Shown here: positions 34,924-48,953 of the stretch, piece after piece
Layout: each line of letters begins with the position of its first letter
Numbering within the stretch: position 1 is the stretch's first letter
Source of the DNA: Hyphomonadaceae bacterium
Lineage (GTDB): Bacteria > Pseudomonadota > Alphaproteobacteria > Caulobacterales > Aquidulcibacteraceae
Direction: 5' to 3'
Length of the DNA: 64,000 bases
NCBI GenBank assembly: GCA_019753105.1
Contig: JAIELJ010000004.1
Coordinates: forward strand, 1 to 64,000
Program-made: the position numbers and the translations under genes
The notes under the pieces: generated by a model
Seen by the model: only the letters and a program-made list of their open reading frames with translations
Database searches by the model: none
Told to the model about the DNA's origin: nothing

Positions 34924-34949
34924 GGGCGCGTCCATCGCTGGACGCGCCC
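34924..34949. terminator. Hairpin between convergent genes
   Basis: Perfect 11-bp arms (GGGCGCGTCCA and its complement) with a TCGC loop, 7 bp after the DUF1428 stop and 25 bp before the stop of the M3 peptidase gene. It probably ends both transcripts. Confidence 0.7.
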
Positions 34950-34974
34950 CCAATCATTGCAGCGCCAACGGCTG

Positions 34975-37185
34975 TTAGTGGCCGCCGCCACCGCTCGCCG
35001 GCGGGTTGACCGGGAAGCCGCGTGCGCGGAGCAGCGCGTCGACGTCCGGATCGCGGCCGCGGAAGCGGCGATAGGCTTCGATACGGTCGCTCATATTGCC
35101 TTCGGCGAGGATGATGTTGCGCATGCCCGCCGCGATCTCCGGGCTGAACACGTTGCCCGACGCCTCGAAATATTCCCACGTATCGGCGTCCATCACTTCC
35201 GACCAGAGGTAGGAATAATAGCCGGCCGAGTAGGCGTCGCTCGAGAAGAGGTGGCTGAACTGCGGCAAGCGGTGACGCATGGCCATCTCGCGCGGCATGC
35301 CGAGCGCGGCCAGCGTATCGCGCTCGAACGCGTCCGGATCGGTGACCGGGTCGGTGCGATAGTGCATCGCCATGTCGACGAGTGCGGACGAGAGATACTC
35401 TACGGTTGCGTAGCCCTCGTTGAAGGTCGAGGCATTATTGATGCGATCGACGAGCGCCTGCGGCATCGGCTCACCCGTGCGGTAGTGACGTGCGAAGCGA
35501 TCGAGGATCGGCCGCGAAAGCACCCAGTGTTCGTGCACTTGGCTCGGATATTCGACGTAGTCGCGCGGCGTGCCGGCGAGACCCGGATAATCGACTTCCG
35601 ACAAGAGGCCGTGCAGTGCGTGGCCGAATTCATGGAAGAGCGTGCGTGCATCGTCGAGCGAGATCAGGATCGGTTCGCCCGGCGCGCCGCGCACGAAGTT
35701 GTTGTTGTTCGAAGTGATCGGCGTGATCGTCGTTCCGGTATAGGTCTCGTGGCCTTGATAGCCCGACGCCCACGCGCCCGAGCGTTTGCCGGTGCGCGCG
35801 AAATTGTCGAGATAGAACAGGCCCTGATACGAACCGTCGCGATCGGTGACTTCGAACACGCGCACGTCCGGATGGAAGACCGGCACGGTGCCGGTGATTT
35901 CGCGGAACGATAGGCCATAGAGCTGGTTGGCCATGTAGAACGCGCCTTCGACCATGTTGTCGAGCACGAAATACTCGCGCACTTCGTTCTGGTTGAGGCT
36001 GTAGCGGTCACGGCGGACTTGCTCGGCGTAGTAATTGTAGTCCCACGGCTCGATCGTGATGTTGGCGCGCTGGCGGTTGGCGATCGCCTGCATGTCGGCG
36101 ACTTCCTGGTGCACGCGCGCAACGGCTGCCGGCCATACGCGCATCATCAGGTCCTGAGCGCGGTCGGGATCCTGGGCCATCGTGTCGGCCATGCGCAGAT
36201 GCGCGTGGGTTTCGAAGCCGAGGATCGTCGCGCGTTCGGCGCGTAGGGCAAGAATTTGTGCGATGATCGCGTTGGTGTCGTTGGCGTCGCCATTGTCGCC
36301 GCGGTTCTTGAATGTCGTCCACACTTGCTGGCGCAGGCGGCGGTTTTCAGAGAACGTCAGGAACGGATCGACGCTCGAGCGCGTGTTGACGACGGCCCAG
36401 GCGTTCGGCTGACCGCGCTCGACGGCGGCAGCGCGCAGCGCATCACGGATGCCTTGTGGCAAGCCGGCAAGATCGCGCTCGTTGTTGATGAAGATGGCGG
36501 TGTTCTCGTCCGCGAGCAGGCGGCGGTTGAACTCGGTGAACTGGCTCGAAAGCTCTTGGTTGATCGCGCCGAGGCGCGCTTGCTGCTCCGGCGTGAGGGC
36601 GGCGCCCGCGCGCACGAATTGATTGTGCGTGCGCTCAAGCAGACGCAATTGCGTCGGCGTGAGATTGAGCGAGGCGCGGCTCTGATAGAGCGTGTCGATG
36701 CGGTTGAAGAGCGCGCGGTTGAAGGTGATGGCGTTTCCGGCGGCCGTCAGGCGCGGCGCCCATTCGGCTTGCACGGCTTGCACGGCAGGCGTCGAAACGT
36801 TGGCCGACATCACCGAGAAGATTGTGCCGGCGCGATCGAGGTGTGCGCCAGCCGATTGCATGGCTTCGATCGTGTTGGCGAAAGTCGGCGCAGCCGGATT
36901 GTTGGCGATCGCATCGACTTCGGCTTGCTGAAGCGCGATGCCGATTTCGAATGCGCTCGGCAGCAGTTCAGGATTGGCCTGATCCCACGGCGGCACGCCG
37001 CCATGAATGCCGGTCCACGGCTTCAACAGCGCGTGCTCGTTCGCCTGCGCCGTGAGGCGAGCGATTTCAGATTGTGCCGCGGCATAAGCTTGCGTGGAGC
37101 CGGCGGTGGTCGTGCCGGGCGTCGTCGCGCAGCCTGCGATTGGAACGGCGGCCGCGATGAGCGCGGCGAGGACGTAGTTCTTCAT
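34975..37185 (-). CDS. M3-family oligopeptidase lipoprotein (Dcp-like)
   Basis: 736 residues from the ATG at 37185. The signal is AALIAAAVPIAGCATTPG with a lipobox Cys. The long helical M3 fold ends with the zinc motif LFHEFGHALHGLLSEVDYPG (HEFGH) and, downstream, substrate-site residues in SYLWSEVMDADTWEYF. Length fits peptidyl-dipeptidase Dcp plus a lipoprotein signal. It trims short peptides, probably in the periplasm. Single gene, divergent from the next lipoprotein with a 212-bp gap. Confidence 0.9.
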   Translation of the reverse strand: MKNYVLAALIAAAVPIAGCATTPGTTTAGSTQAYAAAQSEIARLTAQANEHALLKPWTGIHGGVPPWDQANPELLPSAFEIGIALQQAEVDAIANNPAAPTFANTIEAMQSAGAHLDRAGTIFSVMSANVSTPAVQAVQAEWAPRLTAAGNAITFNRALFNRIDTLYQSRASLNLTPTQLRLLERTHNQFVRAGAALTPEQQARLGAINQELSSQFTEFNRRLLADENTAIFINNERDLAGLPQGIRDALRAAAVERGQPNAWAVVNTRSSVDPFLTFSENRRLRQQVWTTFKNRGDNGDANDTNAIIAQILALRAERATILGFETHAHLRMADTMAQDPDRAQDLMMRVWPAAVARVHQEVADMQAIANRQRANITIEPWDYNYYAEQVRRDRYSLNQNEVREYFVLDNMVEGAFYMANQLYGLSFREITGTVPVFHPDVRVFEVTDRDGSYQGLFYLDNFARTGKRSGAWASGYQGHETYTGTTITPITSNNNNFVRGAPGEPILISLDDARTLFHEFGHALHGLLSEVDYPGLAGTPRDYVEYPSQVHEHWVLSRPILDRFARHYRTGEPMPQALVDRINNASTFNEGYATVEYLSSALVDMAMHYRTDPVTDPDAFERDTLAALGMPREMAMRHRLPQFSHLFSSDAYSAGYYSYLWSEVMDADTWEYFEASGNVFSPEIAAGMRNIILAEGNMSDRIEAYRRFRGRDPDVDALLRARGFPVNPPASGGGGH

Positions 37186-37397
37186 GTGATGAAACCCCCA
37201 AACGGATCGGTTGAGGTCGTTTTGGGCGCTCGAGGCCGCTCGGGGCAAGGCTGACGGGCGCCTGCCGCCACGAAATCGACCAGTTTGCGACGAGCGGCCC
37301 ATGCTTGTCGGCGAATAGCGACTCGGGGTTTCGGGGCGAGGGGCAGGCTGCTACACCCCGGACCGAGGGTTTCAAACAGTCTTGGGAGGACGTCGGA

Positions 37398-38060
37398 ATG
37401 CGCTCTTTAGCGATAGCCTTGATTTCGGCCTTGGCGCTGGCGGCTTGCGGCCAAAGCGGAACCACAGCAGACGGCGCCGCCGCCGATGCTGATGGCGGCG
37501 GCCTCTTTCCAAACCTCTTCAGCGCCGCTTACCGCGCAGAGGCCAATGTGACCGGCGAGAACGGCGAGGCCATGCCGATCGTCATGATCCGCGACGGGCG
37601 CAGGCTGCGCATGGAATTCGCCACGGGCGAGGGCGCTACGACCATCATTACCAATGCCGAGACGGCCGAAAGCTTCATCATCACAACGGCCGAAGGCCGC
37701 ACCATCGCCATGCGCGCCGCGGGCCTCGATCAGCATTTTACCGACCCAGCCGATAGCTGGGGTGGCGAAATCTCCGCCAACGCCACACGCACCGGCAATT
37801 GTTCGGTCGCCGGCGAGACGGGCGCCGAATGGACCAAGACCACCGCCGAAGACGGCACCGACACCGTCTGCGTGACCCAGGACGGGATCATTCTGCGCGC
37901 GACCGATGACGGCCGCACTGTGTGGGAAACGACACAAGTTCAGCGCGGTCCGCAGGCTGCTTCGCTCTTCGAACTCCCGGCAGGTGTCCAGGTCATGGAT
38001 CTGGGCAACATGGGCGGGATGATGGAAGAGATGATGCGTCAGCAACGCAGCCAACGTTAA
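37398..38060 (+). CDS. DUF4412-like lipoprotein
   Basis: 220 residues from the ATG at 37398, with GGGAGGA upstream. The lipobox is ALALAACGQ. The mature domain (MPIVMIRDGRRLRMEFATGE, TIITNAETAESFIITTAEGR, GAEWTKTTAEDGTDTVCVTQ) has the strand pattern of DUF4412/LolA-like outer-membrane-associated proteins. It ends Met/Glu/Gln-rich. Envelope role inferred; ligand unknown. Confidence 0.65.
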   Translation: MRSLAIALISALALAACGQSGTTADGAAADADGGGLFPNLFSAAYRAEANVTGENGEAMPIVMIRDGRRLRMEFATGEGATTIITNAETAESFIITTAEGRTIAMRAAGLDQHFTDPADSWGGEISANATRTGNCSVAGETGAEWTKTTAEDGTDTVCVTQDGIILRATDDGRTVWETTQVQRGPQAASLFELPAGVQVMDLGNMGGMMEEMMRQQRSQR

Positions 38061-38087
38061 GCCGCAGTTCGCGTCAAAGGTTTAGAC

Positions 38088-38111
38088 GGCGCCCTGCTGC
38101 AGCAGGGCGCC
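38088..38111 (+). terminator. 24-bp perfect palindrome after the lipoprotein gene
   Basis: ggcgccctgctg and its exact complement follow each other with no spacer, 28 bp after the stop codon. It would form a very stable hairpin with a small forced loop. No T-run, so intrinsic termination is uncertain. Confidence 0.5.
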
Positions 38112-38180
38112 GCAACCCGTTGTGTAGCGCCGTTTGGCAGGCTAGACGACGTGGCTCGGTCGAGGGACTCCGAACGCTAA

Positions 38181-39299
38181 ATGGTTAATTTTGCTGACGT
38201 CGCTGCGTTCGCGCCGGATCTTGCATCCGATGTCATGCGTCTGCTGCCGCGTGAGTTCCAAGACGCGTTCGTGCAATCGCCGAACCTCTTCATGCTGTTT
38301 GCGTCGATGGGCTTGGCGGCGGTCGCTGTCGTCTCATTCTGGATGCTCACTGGCATGGGCAAGGCCAGCCGCCTTGCGCGCATCGCTCTGCGTGCGCAGG
38401 CGCTGAAGCGCACCAAGGATCACCGCGCGCTCGTGCTGATCGCCGAGATCGAAGGCGGCGACAGCATGCTCCGCCAGGAGATGAAGGAAGCGATCGAAGA
38501 CAATTTCGGCATGTTCTCGTTCGAGCAAAACGTGCAGGTCGATCTCTTCCCGATCAAACTCAAAACCGTTCCAGCGAACGCGCATCCTGAAACACGCCGC
38601 CGTATCGCGGTGGAGGCAGCCGACGCGCTTGAGCGCTCGGCGGCGGATGTCATCGTCTGGGGCCGCAAGACCATCCTCGGCAAACTCGATCTGCGCCTGA
38701 CGACGCTGCCAGGTTATGGCCGCACACATGACGTGCAGGATTTCCAGCTCACGTGGCGCGTCGGCCGTCCGGAAGAGATTGTGCAACGCGCGCTCGCGTT
38801 TGCACTCGCGCGCAAAGCGCGACCGGTTTTGCACCGCCCGCAAGATTACAAGCCCGAGCGTCTGCAGCCGATCGTGGAAAGCCTCGACAAGATGGTCGAT
38901 GCGCGGCCCACTGAAATCAGCGATAATCTGCAGCTCGATATTCTCTCCGACTTCGCGTCAGGCGCACTCAGCCTCGGTGAGCGCGGTGGTCACATCAAGT
39001 GGCTGACGAAAGCGCTCGATGCGCGTCAGCTCTATCTCGACAAAGTCGATCGCACGACCGACCCGGGCGCATGGGGCGCGGCACAACAAGAGATCGGCCG
39101 CGCGCTCACAGCGCTCGGCGAACGCGAAGGCGCGCGCGACAAGCTGGAAGAGGGCGCTGCGCGCCTGCGCTTGGCGATGGATGCGCTCCGCTCAACGGAT
39201 TCGCTGCAGCAAGCCGAAGTCGCGCTCCGTGCGCTGCAACGCGCTGAACAAACGCTGCAGCAACGCCGCCGCGTCGGCCTGCGCTGGCCGGCAGCTTAG
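38181..39299 (+). CDS. Membrane-anchored helical-repeat protein of unknown function
   Basis: 372 residues. One membrane helix at about 35-57 (NLFMLFASMGLAAVAVVSFW) precedes a cytoplasmic part. The middle (about 95-200) contains AADALERSAADVIVWGRKTI, reminiscent of periplasmic-binding or TIR-like sensory folds but not assigned. The C-terminal 150 residues have TPR-like helical pairs (WGAAQQEIGRALTALGEREG, AALRALQRAEQTLQQRR). No clear Shine-Dalgarno at the ATG. Function unknown. Confidence 0.6.
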   Translation: MVNFADVAAFAPDLASDVMRLLPREFQDAFVQSPNLFMLFASMGLAAVAVVSFWMLTGMGKASRLARIALRAQALKRTKDHRALVLIAEIEGGDSMLRQEMKEAIEDNFGMFSFEQNVQVDLFPIKLKTVPANAHPETRRRIAVEAADALERSAADVIVWGRKTILGKLDLRLTTLPGYGRTHDVQDFQLTWRVGRPEEIVQRALAFALARKARPVLHRPQDYKPERLQPIVESLDKMVDARPTEISDNLQLDILSDFASGALSLGERGGHIKWLTKALDARQLYLDKVDRTTDPGAWGAAQQEIGRALTALGEREGARDKLEEGAARLRLAMDALRSTDSLQQAEVALRALQRAEQTLQQRRRVGLRWPAA

Positions 39300-39301
39300 C
39301 A

Positions 39302-39378
39302 CGGGGATCGGTTTTCGGGGATCGGGGCTCGGTGCGCGCTTGAATTAGCGCCGTCCGATCCTCGAAAACCGACCCCCG
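39302..39378. terminator. Large inverted repeat between convergent genes
   Basis: Arms 39302-39325 and 39355-39378 match with two mismatches over 24 bp; each arm itself contains the direct repeat ggggatcgg. It lies between the stop codons of the helical-repeat gene and msrA. It is built like the hairpin at 3458-3501, from duplicated short words, so a shared repeat origin is possible. Confidence 0.55.
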
Positions 39379-39388
39379 ACAACCTAGC

Positions 39389-40030
39389 TTAAGCGACGCC
39401 GGTCCCGATCGGACAACTCACGCCGGTGCCGCCAATGCCGCAATAGCCGTTGGGGTTCTTCGCCAAGTATTGTTGGTGATAGTCCTCGGCGTAAAAATAC
39501 TCGGGCGCATCGCGTAGCTCGGTGGTGATTGCGCCGAAGCCTGCGGCTCTGAGCTTTTCGTCATAAGCGCTGAGCGCGCGCGCAGCGGCCTCCTTCTGTG
39601 CACCACTCGTTGTGTAAATCGCCGAGCGATATTGCGTGCCGACATCGCCGCCCTGGCGCATGCCTTGAGTTGGGTCGTGGTTCTCAAAGAAGATCTTCAG
39701 CAGCTGCTCGTAGCTGATGACCTTCGGATCAAAGATCACGCGCACGACCTCTGTGTGCCCGGTCCGGCCGGAGCACACTTCCTCGTAGGTCGGGTTTGGC
39801 GTCGTGCCGCCGGCATAGCCCGCTGACGTGCTCCAAACGCCTGGCGTCTGCCAGAACTTGCGTTCCGCGCCCCAAAAGCAGCCGAGGCCGAACACAGCCT
39901 CTTCGAGGCCAGCCGGGAAGGGCGGCTTTATCGCGTTGCCATTGACGAAGTGGGTGGCGGACGTCGGGATCGGATTAGCGCGGCCGGGCAGGACATCCTC
40001 GGGACGCGGCATGGTAGTGGATCGGGCCAT
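39389..40030 (-). CDS. msrA: Peptide methionine sulfoxide reductase A
   Basis: 213 residues from the ATG at 40030, with AGGAG 5 bases upstream; a start 46 codons earlier would add non-family residues. The active-site motif is [13 protein letters not shown] with the catalytic Cys, and [20 protein letters not shown] and [15 protein letters not shown] are typical. It reduces methionine-S-sulfoxide. A further Cys occurs in the C-terminal GVSCPIG and could be the resolving Cys. Single gene, convergent with 38181-39299. Confidence 0.93.
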   Translation of the reverse strand: MARSTTMPRPEDVLPGRANPIPTSATHFVNGNAIKPPFPAGLEEAVFGLGCFWGAERKFWQTPGVWSTSAGYAGGTTPNPTYEEVCSGRTGHTEVVRVIFDPKVISYEQLLKIFFENHDPTQGMRQGGDVGTQYRSAIYTTSGAQKEAAARALSAYDEKLRAAGFGAITTELRDAPEYFYAEDYHQQYLAKNPNGYCGIGGTGVSCPIGTGVA

Positions 40031-40222
40031 AGGCTCCTCGCTTTGGGTTGCCATGAATGTAGGTGGCCGCAGCACCCTGCGCACCCCTGGGAGGTTGGGG
40101 CGCGATACAGTCTCTGGCGGGGAGAGCGGCGCTGGCGGCTTCGTGAGAGAGATACGCCGCAGCATCAAGCCCGGTTACGCGTCTTGCGCCGGGCGTCGGC
40201 GCCCGCCATAACCCGCCGCTCC

Positions 40223-40312
40223 GGACAGGTGGCCGAGTGGTTGAAGGCGCACGCCTGGAACGCGTGTATAGGTGCAAGCCTATCGAGGGTTCGAATCCCT
40301 CTCTGTCCGCCA
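40223..40312 (+). tRNA. tRNA-Ser (anticodon GGA), probable attB site
   Basis: 90-nt tRNA with acceptor arms GGACAG/CTGTCC, encoded GCCA end, D-arm GTGGCCGAGTGGTTGAAGGC, anticodon stem CACGC/GCGTG around the loop CTGGAAC, a long variable arm (TATAGGTGCAAGCCTA) and the T-arm GAGGGTTCGAATCCCTC. It reads UCC/UCU codons. The integrase gene begins 160 bp after it, so its 3' half is the likely integration site of the element. Confidence 0.97.
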
Positions 40313-40413
40313 GCATGCTCCAGCCTGATCCAGCCTGACACGCCAACCCAATTGAATTTGCTGCGATTTGTGGTTCAGGTGAGATCGCTCGATATCGGTC
40401 CATCTCATCAAAC

Positions 40414-40464
40414 GTGGGGTATGTTTCGGGCACATACCCCACATACCCCACCAAGATACCCCAC
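40414..40464. repeat. Iteron-like repeats between tRNA-Ser and the integrase
   Basis: An 11-bp perfect inverted repeat (gtggggtatgt at 40414-40424 against 40432-40442) overlaps a row of three direct copies of ataccccac at 40434-40442, 40443-40451 and 40456-40464. It ends 8 bp before the integrase start codon. These could be arm-type integrase or excisionase sites, or an autoregulatory operator. Confidence 0.6.
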
Positions 40465-40472
40465 TTCGCATC

Positions 40473-41696
40473 ATGCCTCTCACAGAGCCCGAACTTAGGT
40501 CCGCGAAACCTGCGGCGCGCGCCTACAAACTCTACGACTCCGAAGGTTTGTTCCTGTTGGTCACGCCAAGCGGCGGCAAGATTTGGCGTTACCGTTTCAA
40601 GCTGCACGGCAAGGAGAAACTGCTCTCGCTCGGCGCCTATCCGAAGGTGGGGCTGACTGCGGCGCGCAAAAAGCGCAACGCCGCAATCGAGAAGGTGCAG
40701 GAGGGCATCGACCCAGCTGCCGAGCGCGCTGCCGCCAAGCTTCAACGTAAGCTCGCGAAGGCGCACACCTTCAAAGCCGTGGCGCTGGAGTGGCATGCGC
40801 TGCATGCGCATGAGTGGACGCCCGCTTATGCCAAGCAGATCATGAACCGGCTCGAGGCAGATGTCTTTCCTTCGATCGGGAGTCTTGATGTCGCCGAGAT
40901 AAATCCAGCCAAAATGCTGGAGGTGTTGAAGGCAGTCGAAGCACGGGGCGTGCTCGAAACCAATCGGCGTCTCAAGCAGTACTGCTCGGCGATATTCAGA
41001 TACGGCATTGCAAGTCAGTATTGCGAGCATGATCCTGCCGCACCGCTGAAAGGCGCACTCAAATCGCCGCCGCGGCCTAAACACCACAAGGCGCTAGCCA
41101 CCAACGAGGTCGGAGACTTCCTCATCCGCTTGGCCGCTTACGATGGCGAAGAAGAAACGCGGATCGCAATCAATCTGGCGGTGCTAATGGCGCCCCGCAC
41201 TACTGAACTTCGCGCGGCACGCTGGTCAGAATTCGCGGATATTGAGAGCGAGGAGGGGCTTTGGCGCGTACCGGCAGAGCGGATGAAGATGAACACCGCG
41301 CATCTCGTACCTTTGTCGCGCCAGTCGCGAGAATTACTAGCGCGACTGAAGGAACTCACCGGCAAGAGCGCTTACTTGTTCCCCAGCAGCGCGCCAGAGG
41401 GCTTCATGTCCAACAATACCATGTTGTTTGCGCTCTACCGGATGGGGTTTCACGGCAGAACCACGACGCATGGCTTTCGTCGGCTTTTCTCGACGGAGGC
41501 CAATGAGCATGGATGGAACGAGGACTGGATCGAACGGCAACTTGCTCACGACGAACGGGACCGTGTTCGCGCCGCCTACAACGCCGCGCAATACCTACCG
41601 CAGCGCCGCGAGATGATGCAGTGGTGGGCGGATCGACTGGAGAATCTTAAAGGCAGTGAGCTAGAGCGCCGCAGAAAAGAAGCGCTCAAGACATAG
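40473..41696 (+). CDS. int: P4-type tyrosine recombinase / integrase
   Basis: 407 residues. The N-terminal DUF4102 arm-binding domain is LTEPELRSAKPAARAYKLYD followed by GLFLLVTPSGGKIWRYRF; a SAM-like core-binding domain spans about 100-195. Catalytic residues are Arg242 (APRTTELRAARW), a Lys in MKMNTAHLVP, His333 and Arg336 (HGFRR), His359 (LAHDERDRVRAAYN) and Tyr369. All are present, so it should be active. It drives integration at, and excision from, the adjacent tRNA-Ser. The upstream region holds iteron-like repeats. Confidence 0.94.
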   Translation: MPLTEPELRSAKPAARAYKLYDSEGLFLLVTPSGGKIWRYRFKLHGKEKLLSLGAYPKVGLTAARKKRNAAIEKVQEGIDPAAERAAAKLQRKLAKAHTFKAVALEWHALHAHEWTPAYAKQIMNRLEADVFPSIGSLDVAEINPAKMLEVLKAVEARGVLETNRRLKQYCSAIFRYGIASQYCEHDPAAPLKGALKSPPRPKHHKALATNEVGDFLIRLAAYDGEEETRIAINLAVLMAPRTTELRAARWSEFADIESEEGLWRVPAERMKMNTAHLVPLSRQSRELLARLKELTGKSAYLFPSSAPEGFMSNNTMLFALYRMGFHGRTTTHGFRRLFSTEANEHGWNEDWIERQLAHDERDRVRAAYNAAQYLPQRREMMQWWADRLENLKGSELERRRKEALKT

Positions 41697-42012
41697 CCAG
41701 CCTGGGTAGGCCTGTTGGTCGCGGCCAGCCGTTGGTAGCGTTTGGTCTCGGCGGCTAGGTTTTGGCCCAAACTGGCCATTGGTAGGATTGTGTCGGCAGA
41801 GCGGAGATTGCCCCTGCGATCGATCGTCTTTGGTCAAGAATTGTCCGGTTCAACTTGAACGTGGACGCAGCGGATCGGGTTACGTGCGGGCCAGAGCGCC
41901 TTAATCACCAACATCCTGGACTGCGGGAAATGGCTTGCGCGCGCGCTGGTCAGCCCATATTCGCCGAGGGCTCTTCAAAGGGCGGTAACAAACTGGCGCT
42001 AACACTGATTCG
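41697..42012. other. 316-bp gap before the metal-efflux operon
   Basis: No coding frame is convincing here. It probably carries the promoter of the metal-efflux operon. A 13-bp palindrome, GTTCAA-C-TTGAAC, lies at 41848-41860, and short tandem variants of ttggtag/ttggtc occur near 41715-41790. No metal-responsive operator is recognisable with confidence. Confidence 0.4.
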
Positions 42013-42450
42013 ATGGCTTTGCTTCGCCAACTTCTGACCGGTCTGCTTGCGGTCGCCTTGACGCAATTTGGCGTTTTGGCGTCTGCGCCGGCGCATGCCC
42101 ATACAGATGGGATGGGGCATGGCGTTCGGGAAATCGTTGTGTCGCATGGGCACACGGATTTCGAACAGCCCAGCGGCGAGCACGATCACGGCGATCATCA
42201 CGACGACGATCATCATGACGATGCGATTGATGTCGAAGCCGCGCCAAGCGATTCCGCGCCTCAATCCGATGACACCGGGCACGGCGAGCACGCGCATGTT
42301 CACGGTCTGCAACAATTTGCGCCGACCGATGCAGCCGGCGCGCTCCCGATCCGAGCGGTCTATGCTGAGGTCCTGCACCCTGTCGATCTGACCGGTGTCG
42401 TCAGCCACTCAACTTACCCACCGCGGCGCCCTCCACGCACCTTCCTCTGA
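42013..42450 (+). CDS. Histidine-rich periplasmic protein
   Basis: 145 residues. A signal peptide (LLTGLLAVALTQFGVLASAP, ending AHAH) is followed by a His/Asp cluster (GEHDHGDHHDDDHHDD at about 56-71) and GHGEHAHVHG near residue 90. It is likely to bind Zn, Co, Ni or Cu ions in the periplasm and to buffer or hand them to the CzcCBA pump encoded directly downstream. Such His-rich leader proteins precede several czc-type operons. The coding call is good; the metal is not known. Confidence 0.7.
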   Translation: MALLRQLLTGLLAVALTQFGVLASAPAHAHTDGMGHGVREIVVSHGHTDFEQPSGEHDHGDHHDDDHHDDAIDVEAAPSDSAPQSDDTGHGEHAHVHGLQQFAPTDAAGALPIRAVYAEVLHPVDLTGVVSHSTYPPRRPPRTFL

Positions 42451-42513
42451 TCGAAACGCTGCGCCTGTCCACAGGGACGATGCGCGCTTGTTTGCGACAG
42501 AGGAGGGATTTCC

Positions 42514-43754
42514 TTGTCTTCCAATATTGTTGCGGCCCTAGTCGGGGTCGCGGGCGTCGTGGGCTTGTCCTGCGAGGCGGCTGCGCAAGCGCAAGAAGCG
42601 GTGCTAACGCGCGCCGATGCGCTCGCTCTCGCGCTGGCTGATGATCCGAGCATTGCTGCTGCGGATGCTGCGAGCCGCGCGGCCGATGCCGGGGCGCGGC
42701 AAGCTGGCCGTTGGAATAATCCGACGCTCGAAGTGCAGCGAGAGAACTTCGAAGGTTCTGGGCTCTACACTGGGTCGGAGCGGGCTGAGACGACATTCGG
42801 CCTAAGCCAGCCTTTGGAGCTCGGGGGTGACCTCGGCGCGCGACGTCGCTTAGCGCAGCGAGATCGAGACGTTGCGCGCATCGGCGCGGGGTTACAGCGG
42901 CTCGACATCATCGAAGAGGTTGAACACGCTTACATTGATGCGCAGGCGGCTGAGGCGGTGCGCGTACTCGCTGAAGAGCGTTTGGCTGTCGCGCGGGAGT
43001 TGGCCGAAGCGGTCGATCGTCGTGTGCGCGCTGCACGCGATCCGTTCATGGCGGGATCACGGTCGCAAGCCCGGCTGGCCGAGGCGGAAATCGAAGCGGA
43101 GAGCGCGCGTCGTGGCGCGATCAGCGCACGCCAGCGCTTGGCTAGCTACTGGCTCGGAGAGGGCAACTTTCAGGTTGATCTTGCTTCATTCGATCGGATG
43201 TCCGGCGATACTTCGGCACCAGGCGTCTCGCCCGACGTGGCATTGGCCGACGCCGAGACACAAAGAGCTGAGGCGCTGTTGCGGCTGGAGCAAGCGCGCT
43301 CGATCCCGAATGTCGATCTGCAGCTTGGATACCGCGAGTTTGAGGAGACCGACGAAAGCGCCCTCGTTGTCGGTTTCTCTGTTCCTCTCCAACTTTGGGA
43401 TCGCAATGCTGACGGCATCGCGCGCGCACGCGCCGATCGCGATCGCTTCGGTCATCGGCGTGAAGCGCGTGAGCGGGCTTTGGCGAGAGAGCGGGCGCTT
43501 TTGACCGATCAATTGGAGCGCGCACGACTCGAAGTCGCCGGGCTCGATGAGCGCGTCATTCCAAATAGCCAAGAAGCGCTCGACTTCGCGCGCGACGGCT
43601 ACGCGCGCGGGGCTTTTTCATACATCGACGTGCTGGAGGCGCAGCGTGCCCTTTCGGAAGCACGTCTGCGGCGCGTCATGGCGCTTCGTTCCTATCATCG
43701 CGCGCTTGCCTCGCTAGCGCGTCTGGCCGGCGTGCGCGCCGAGGAGATTTCACA

Positions 43755-43758
<4 letters not shown>
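42514..43758 (+). CDS. czcC: Outer-membrane factor of a heavy-metal efflux pump (CzcC/TolC type)
   Basis: 414 residues. The start is a TTG at 42514 with a strong AGGAGGG 6-12 bases upstream; no ATG lies nearby in frame. A signal peptide (IVAALVGVAGVVGLSCEAAA) precedes two OEP repeats of coiled coil (LTRADALALALADDPSIAAA; RVLAEERLAVARELAEAVD; EALDFARDGYARGAFSYIDV). It forms the outer-membrane duct of the tripartite pump. It overlaps czcB by 4 bp (ATGA). Confidence 0.88.
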
Positions 43759-48942
<5,184 letters not shown>

Positions 48943-48953
48943 GGACTGTGCCA

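Noticed and set aside
40414-40464. A CRISPR array at the ataccccac repeats
   Set aside because: Repeats are only 9 bp, almost contiguous and without spacers; no cas genes are present.
41697-42012. A MerR- or ArsR-type regulator gene in front of the metal operon
   Set aside because: No frame of sufficient length or helix-turn-helix pattern is present.
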